Positions 5,452 through 7,599 of a DNA stretch of 7,599 bases are shown in pieces. The notes under the pieces were generated by a model. The model was not told where the DNA came from. It saw only the letters and a program-made list of their open reading frames with translations, and did no database searches. Positions within the stretch are counted from its first letter, which is position 1, and each line of letters begins with the position of its first letter. The stretch is from an uncultured Collinsella sp. (GTDB lineage Bacteria; Actinomycetota; Coriobacteriia; Coriobacteriales; Coriobacteriaceae), in assembly GCA_938045085.1 (NCBI GenBank), contig CALINZ010000193.1, positions 1 to 7,599 of the forward strand. Direction: 5' to 3'. The position numbers were made by a program, and so were the translations under genes.

Positions 5452-7332
5452 CTAGGCAGCCTGAACAGCGGGCTGGTCCTCGTCGATAAAGAAGCGCTTG
5501 TACCACACCAAGAACACGAGCGGCGTATAGATCTTGCGCTGGAAATCGCCCTTGCCCGCAAAGTGCAGATCGAGCAGGTGCATGAGTTCGTCGGTATTGA
5601 AGAACTCGCTTGCCCACGGCGCGGTGAAGTACTCCTTGACATAGTCGTACCACTTTTGCTCGCGCAGCCAGTAGACAATCGGCACCGGGAAGCCCACCTT
5701 GGGACGGGTGGCCCACTCATCGGGCAGCGACTTGTTGGCAGCGTGGCGGAGTACCTGTTTGTTGCCGTTCTCGTTGATGCGGTAGCGGTCGGGAATGTGC
5801 TCGGCGAACTCCATGACTTTGCGGTCCAGGAAGGGCACGCGCAGCTCCAGTGAGTGTGCCATGCACATCTTGTCGGCCTTGAGCAGAATGTCGCCCGGGA
5901 GCCACATGTTCATGTCCAGGTACTGCTTCTTGACCAGCTCGGGCTGACCCTTCACGCGCGCATAGATGGGAGCGGCAAGCTCGAAGGCGCCATCGCCGGT
6001 GTTGTACTCGGGCTTGAGCACGCCGTCGACCTCGCGCTCCGGCCATACCAGAGCCTGTCCCAGGAACGACTTCTCGGGGATCTCGGCACCCTTGACCAGG
6101 AAGTTATGTCCCTTGAAGTACGGCATATGCAGCGCCAGGTTACCGAGCGCGCGACGGATGGGCAGCGGCACCATCTTTTTGTACTTGCGCACCGGGACCG
6201 TGTCCTCGTAGTAGGCGTAGCCGCCAAAGAGCTCGTCGGCGCCTTCGCCCGAAAGCACGACGGTAACGTCCTTGCGGGCCATCTCGGCCAAGAACCACAG
6301 CGGCACGGAAGACAGGTTGGACTGCGGCTCGTCCATGTGATACTGGATGTCCTCGAGCGCACCGAAGAACTCGTCGGCGGTAATCATCTTGCGAACGTTC
6401 TCGACGCCGAGCTTATCGGAAAGTTCCTTGGCGTAGTTGGTCTCGTTGAAGTTCTTGTAGTCAAAGCCCACCGAGAAGGTCTTGTCGGGCATGAGGCAAG
6501 CGGCGATGTAGCTGGAGTCGACGCCACCGGAGAGGAACGACGCGACCTTGACGTCGGCGATGCGATGGGCCTCGACACTCTCGTGCACGACCTCGTCCAG
6601 CTCATCGACATACTCTTCGAACGGCTTCTCGACGGCAGAGTAATCGCAATCCCAGTAGCGCTCGATGTTCATCTTGCCGGTCGGGATATCGACGGTAAAG
6701 TAGTGCGCCGGCGGCAGCTTGTAGACACCCTCGAAGAAGGTCTCCTCAGTCGCCGAATACTGCAGCGTCATGTACGGACGCAGAGCCTTTTTGTTGACCG
6801 CCTTGTGGAAGTGCGGGTAGTCCAGGAAGCTCTTGATCTCGGAACCAAAGAGCACGCCCGGAGCGCCGTCGCCCGCATCGGCCATGGGATAGTAGTAGAG
6901 CGGCTTGATGCCAAAGATGTCGCGGGCGCCAAAAAGCTTGTTCTTCTTTTTGTCCCAGATGACGAAGGCGTACATACCGCGCAGACGATCGAGTACGGCC
7001 TCGCCCCACTCCTCGTAGCCGTGCAGGAGGCTCTCGGTGTCGGCGCCGCAGTGGAACTTGTAGCCCTTGGCCTCGAGCTCGGAACGGAGTTCTTGGAAGT
7101 TGTAGATCTCGCCGTTGAAGACAATGACGACGCTGCCGTCCTCATTGGCCATGGGCTGAGCGCCGGCCTCGGTCAGGTCGAGGATCGACAGGCGGCGGAA
7201 GCCCAGGGCAACGCGGCCGTCGATAAACTGACCGCCCATGTCGGGACCGCGATGGACGATGCGGTCCATCATCTTGGTGAGCACCTCGGATTGGTTATCC
7301 GTCCCACCGACAAAACCGACAAAACCGCACAT
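5452..7332 (-). CDS. asnB: Asparagine synthetase-type, glutamine-hydrolysing amidotransferase
   Basis: This 626-residue class II glutamine amidotransferase is of the long AsnB/AsnO type found in Gram-positives. The family transfers ammonia from Gln to Asp, with ATP giving an aspartyl-AMP intermediate. Some members instead amidate peptidoglycan carboxylates. Seen: catalytic Cys2 after the initiator Met (MCGFVGF), HRGPD (27-31), FRRLSILDL (45-53), NGEIYN (73-78), then the synthetase domain with PP-loop SGGVDSS (268-274), the SGEGADELFGGY block (361-372) and LPGDILLKADKMCMAHSLELRVPFLD (478-503). Both active sites look intact. The start is fixed by the required Cys2 and by a GAGGGG SD (7340-7345) 7 nt upstream. 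The gene has its own leader and terminator, so it is probably a separate unit. No T-box or other amino-acid-sensing leader is visible. Soluble asparagine synthesis is the default call; its place next to murE leaves a cell-wall amidation role open. Confidence 0.93.
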   Translation of the reverse strand: MCGFVGFVGGTDNQSEVLTKMMDRIVHRGPDMGGQFIDGRVALGFRRLSILDLTEAGAQPMANEDGSVVIVFNGEIYNFQELRSELEAKGYKFHCGADTESLLHGYEEWGEAVLDRLRGMYAFVIWDKKKNKLFGARDIFGIKPLYYYPMADAGDGAPGVLFGSEIKSFLDYPHFHKAVNKKALRPYMTLQYSATEETFFEGVYKLPPAHYFTVDIPTGKMNIERYWDCDYSAVEKPFEEYVDELDEVVHESVEAHRIADVKVASFLSGGVDSSYIAACLMPDKTFSVGFDYKNFNETNYAKELSDKLGVENVRKMITADEFFGALEDIQYHMDEPQSNLSSVPLWFLAEMARKDVTVVLSGEGADELFGGYAYYEDTVPVRKYKKMVPLPIRRALGNLALHMPYFKGHNFLVKGAEIPEKSFLGQALVWPEREVDGVLKPEYNTGDGAFELAAPIYARVKGQPELVKKQYLDMNMWLPGDILLKADKMCMAHSLELRVPFLDRKVMEFAEHIPDRYRINENGNKQVLRHAANKSLPDEWATRPKVGFPVPIVYWLREQKWYDYVKEYFTAPWASEFFNTDELMHLLDLHFAGKGDFQRKIYTPLVFLVWYKRFFIDEDQPAVQAA

Positions 7333-7383
7333 ATACTATCCCCTCTGCTGTTGCTGGGCATCAAATCGAATCAGTAGCTTTTG

Positions 7384-7389
7384 AGTATA
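7384..7389 (-). promoter_or_regulatory. Candidate -10 element for asnB
   Basis: TATACT on the minus strand matches the -10 consensus at five of six bases and lies 51 nt upstream of the asnB ATG. It would give a leader of about 45 nt. No good -35 hexamer is visible at 16-18 nt spacing, so the call is tentative and another sigma factor or an activator is possible. Confidence 0.4.
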
Positions 7390-7488
7390 CCCGAGGGCGT
7401 AAAGAGGGGCGGAATGTTCAGGCAATCTCAACTGAATCAGCTCCGCTGTGACACGCGCCGGTTACCTTTAATGGATATGAGGTGAATG

Positions 7489-7528
7489 GGGCGATTGTTT
7501 TGCTATACTCTCTCCGCACGGGCGATTG
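7489..7528 (+). repeat. 9-bp direct repeat of the tRNA 5' end
   Basis: GGGCGATTG occurs at 7489-7497 and again at 7520-7528, where it forms the first nine bases of tRNA-Val. The copies are 31 bp apart and flank the tRNA -10 element. The repeat may be chance or a small duplication scar. There is no sign of an inserted element. Confidence 0.45.
7501..7509 (+). promoter_or_regulatory. Extended -10 promoter for tRNA-Val
   Basis: TGCTATACT is an extended -10 element (TGn plus TATACT, five of six matches) ending 10 nt before the tRNA 5' end. Transcription would start around 7516, giving a primary transcript with only a few extra bases for RNase P to remove. No clear -35 is present, which an extended -10 can make up for. 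Confidence 0.6.
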
Positions 7529-7595
7529 GCGCAACGGTTAGCGCAGGTGCTTTACACGCACAAGGCTGGGGGTTCGAATCCCTCATCGCCCACCA
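7520..7595 (+). tRNA. tRNA-Val (UAC anticodon)
   Basis: This is a complete 76-nt cloverleaf with encoded CCA. The acceptor stem pairs GGGCGAT (7520-7526) with ATCGCCC (7585-7591), followed by discriminator A7592 and CCA (7593-7595). The D stem is GCGC/GCGC (7529-7532, 7541-7544) around an 8-nt loop. The anticodon loop TTTACAC (7551-7557) carries TAC at 7553-7555, which reads the Val codon GUA and probably other GUN codons. The T arm is GGGGG, TTCGAAT, CCCTC (7568-7584). The outermost anticodon-stem pair would be a G-A mismatch (G7546 with A7562); otherwise all stems pair. It is transcribed away from asnB. Confidence 0.96.
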
Positions 7596-7599
7596 TTGA

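Noticed and set aside
5854..7377. Long plus-strand open frame of 507 codons opposite asnB
   Set aside because: It lies antisense to a gene with complete amidotransferase and synthetase motifs, shows no recognisable domain, and is typical of stop-free antisense frames in GC-rich coding DNA.
7333..7519. Possible T-box or amino-acid riboswitch in the asnB leader
   Set aside because: No T-box consensus (TGGNACCGCG-like) or terminator/antiterminator pair is present. The likely leader is only about 45 nt.

Overview
The window looks like ordinary chromosomal housekeeping DNA from a GC-rich Gram-positive bacterium. By eye the GC content is around 60%, the Shine-Dalgarno (SD) sites are strong, and the tRNA gene encodes its own CCA. 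The protein sequences and the peptidoglycan type implied by MurE suggest an actinobacterium of the class Coriobacteriia, possibly Collinsella. That placement is an inference from general resemblance, not from a database search.

All seven protein genes lie on the minus strand. In transcription order, from right to left, they are an asparagine synthetase (5452-7332), murE (3778-5340), a HAD-IIB phosphatase (2759-3670), murI (1823-2707), rph (1042-1767), rdgB (260-901) and the 5' part of dtd (1-256, running off the left edge). A tRNA-Val(UAC) gene (7520-7595) lies divergently on the plus strand at the right edge. No protein-free gap exceeds about 190 bases, and I see no transposase, phage gene, CRISPR array or riboswitch.

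The likely transcription units are as follows. asnB has its own leader and ends in a clear intrinsic terminator (5402-5426). A candidate promoter for murE overlaps the U-tract of that terminator. murE, the HAD gene, murI and rph follow with gaps of 107, 51 and 55 nt. A strong hairpin without a U-tract sits directly after murE. rph ends in an imperfect hairpin with a short U-run. rdgB and dtd are tightly coupled: 3 nt separate them, and the last two codons of rdgB form the SD of dtd.

Functionally, murI makes the D-Glu and murE adds the third residue of the peptidoglycan stem peptide. rph, rdgB and dtd are quality-control enzymes that trim tRNA 3' ends, remove non-canonical purine NTPs and hydrolyse D-aminoacyl-tRNA. 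The murI-rph-rdgB order is a familiar Gram-positive arrangement. The points most worth a second look are the non-DAP substrate motif of MurE, the possibility that the neighbouring asparagine-synthetase homologue amidates peptidoglycan, and several RNA hairpins at gene junctions. I found no convincing evidence of an undescribed multi-gene system.
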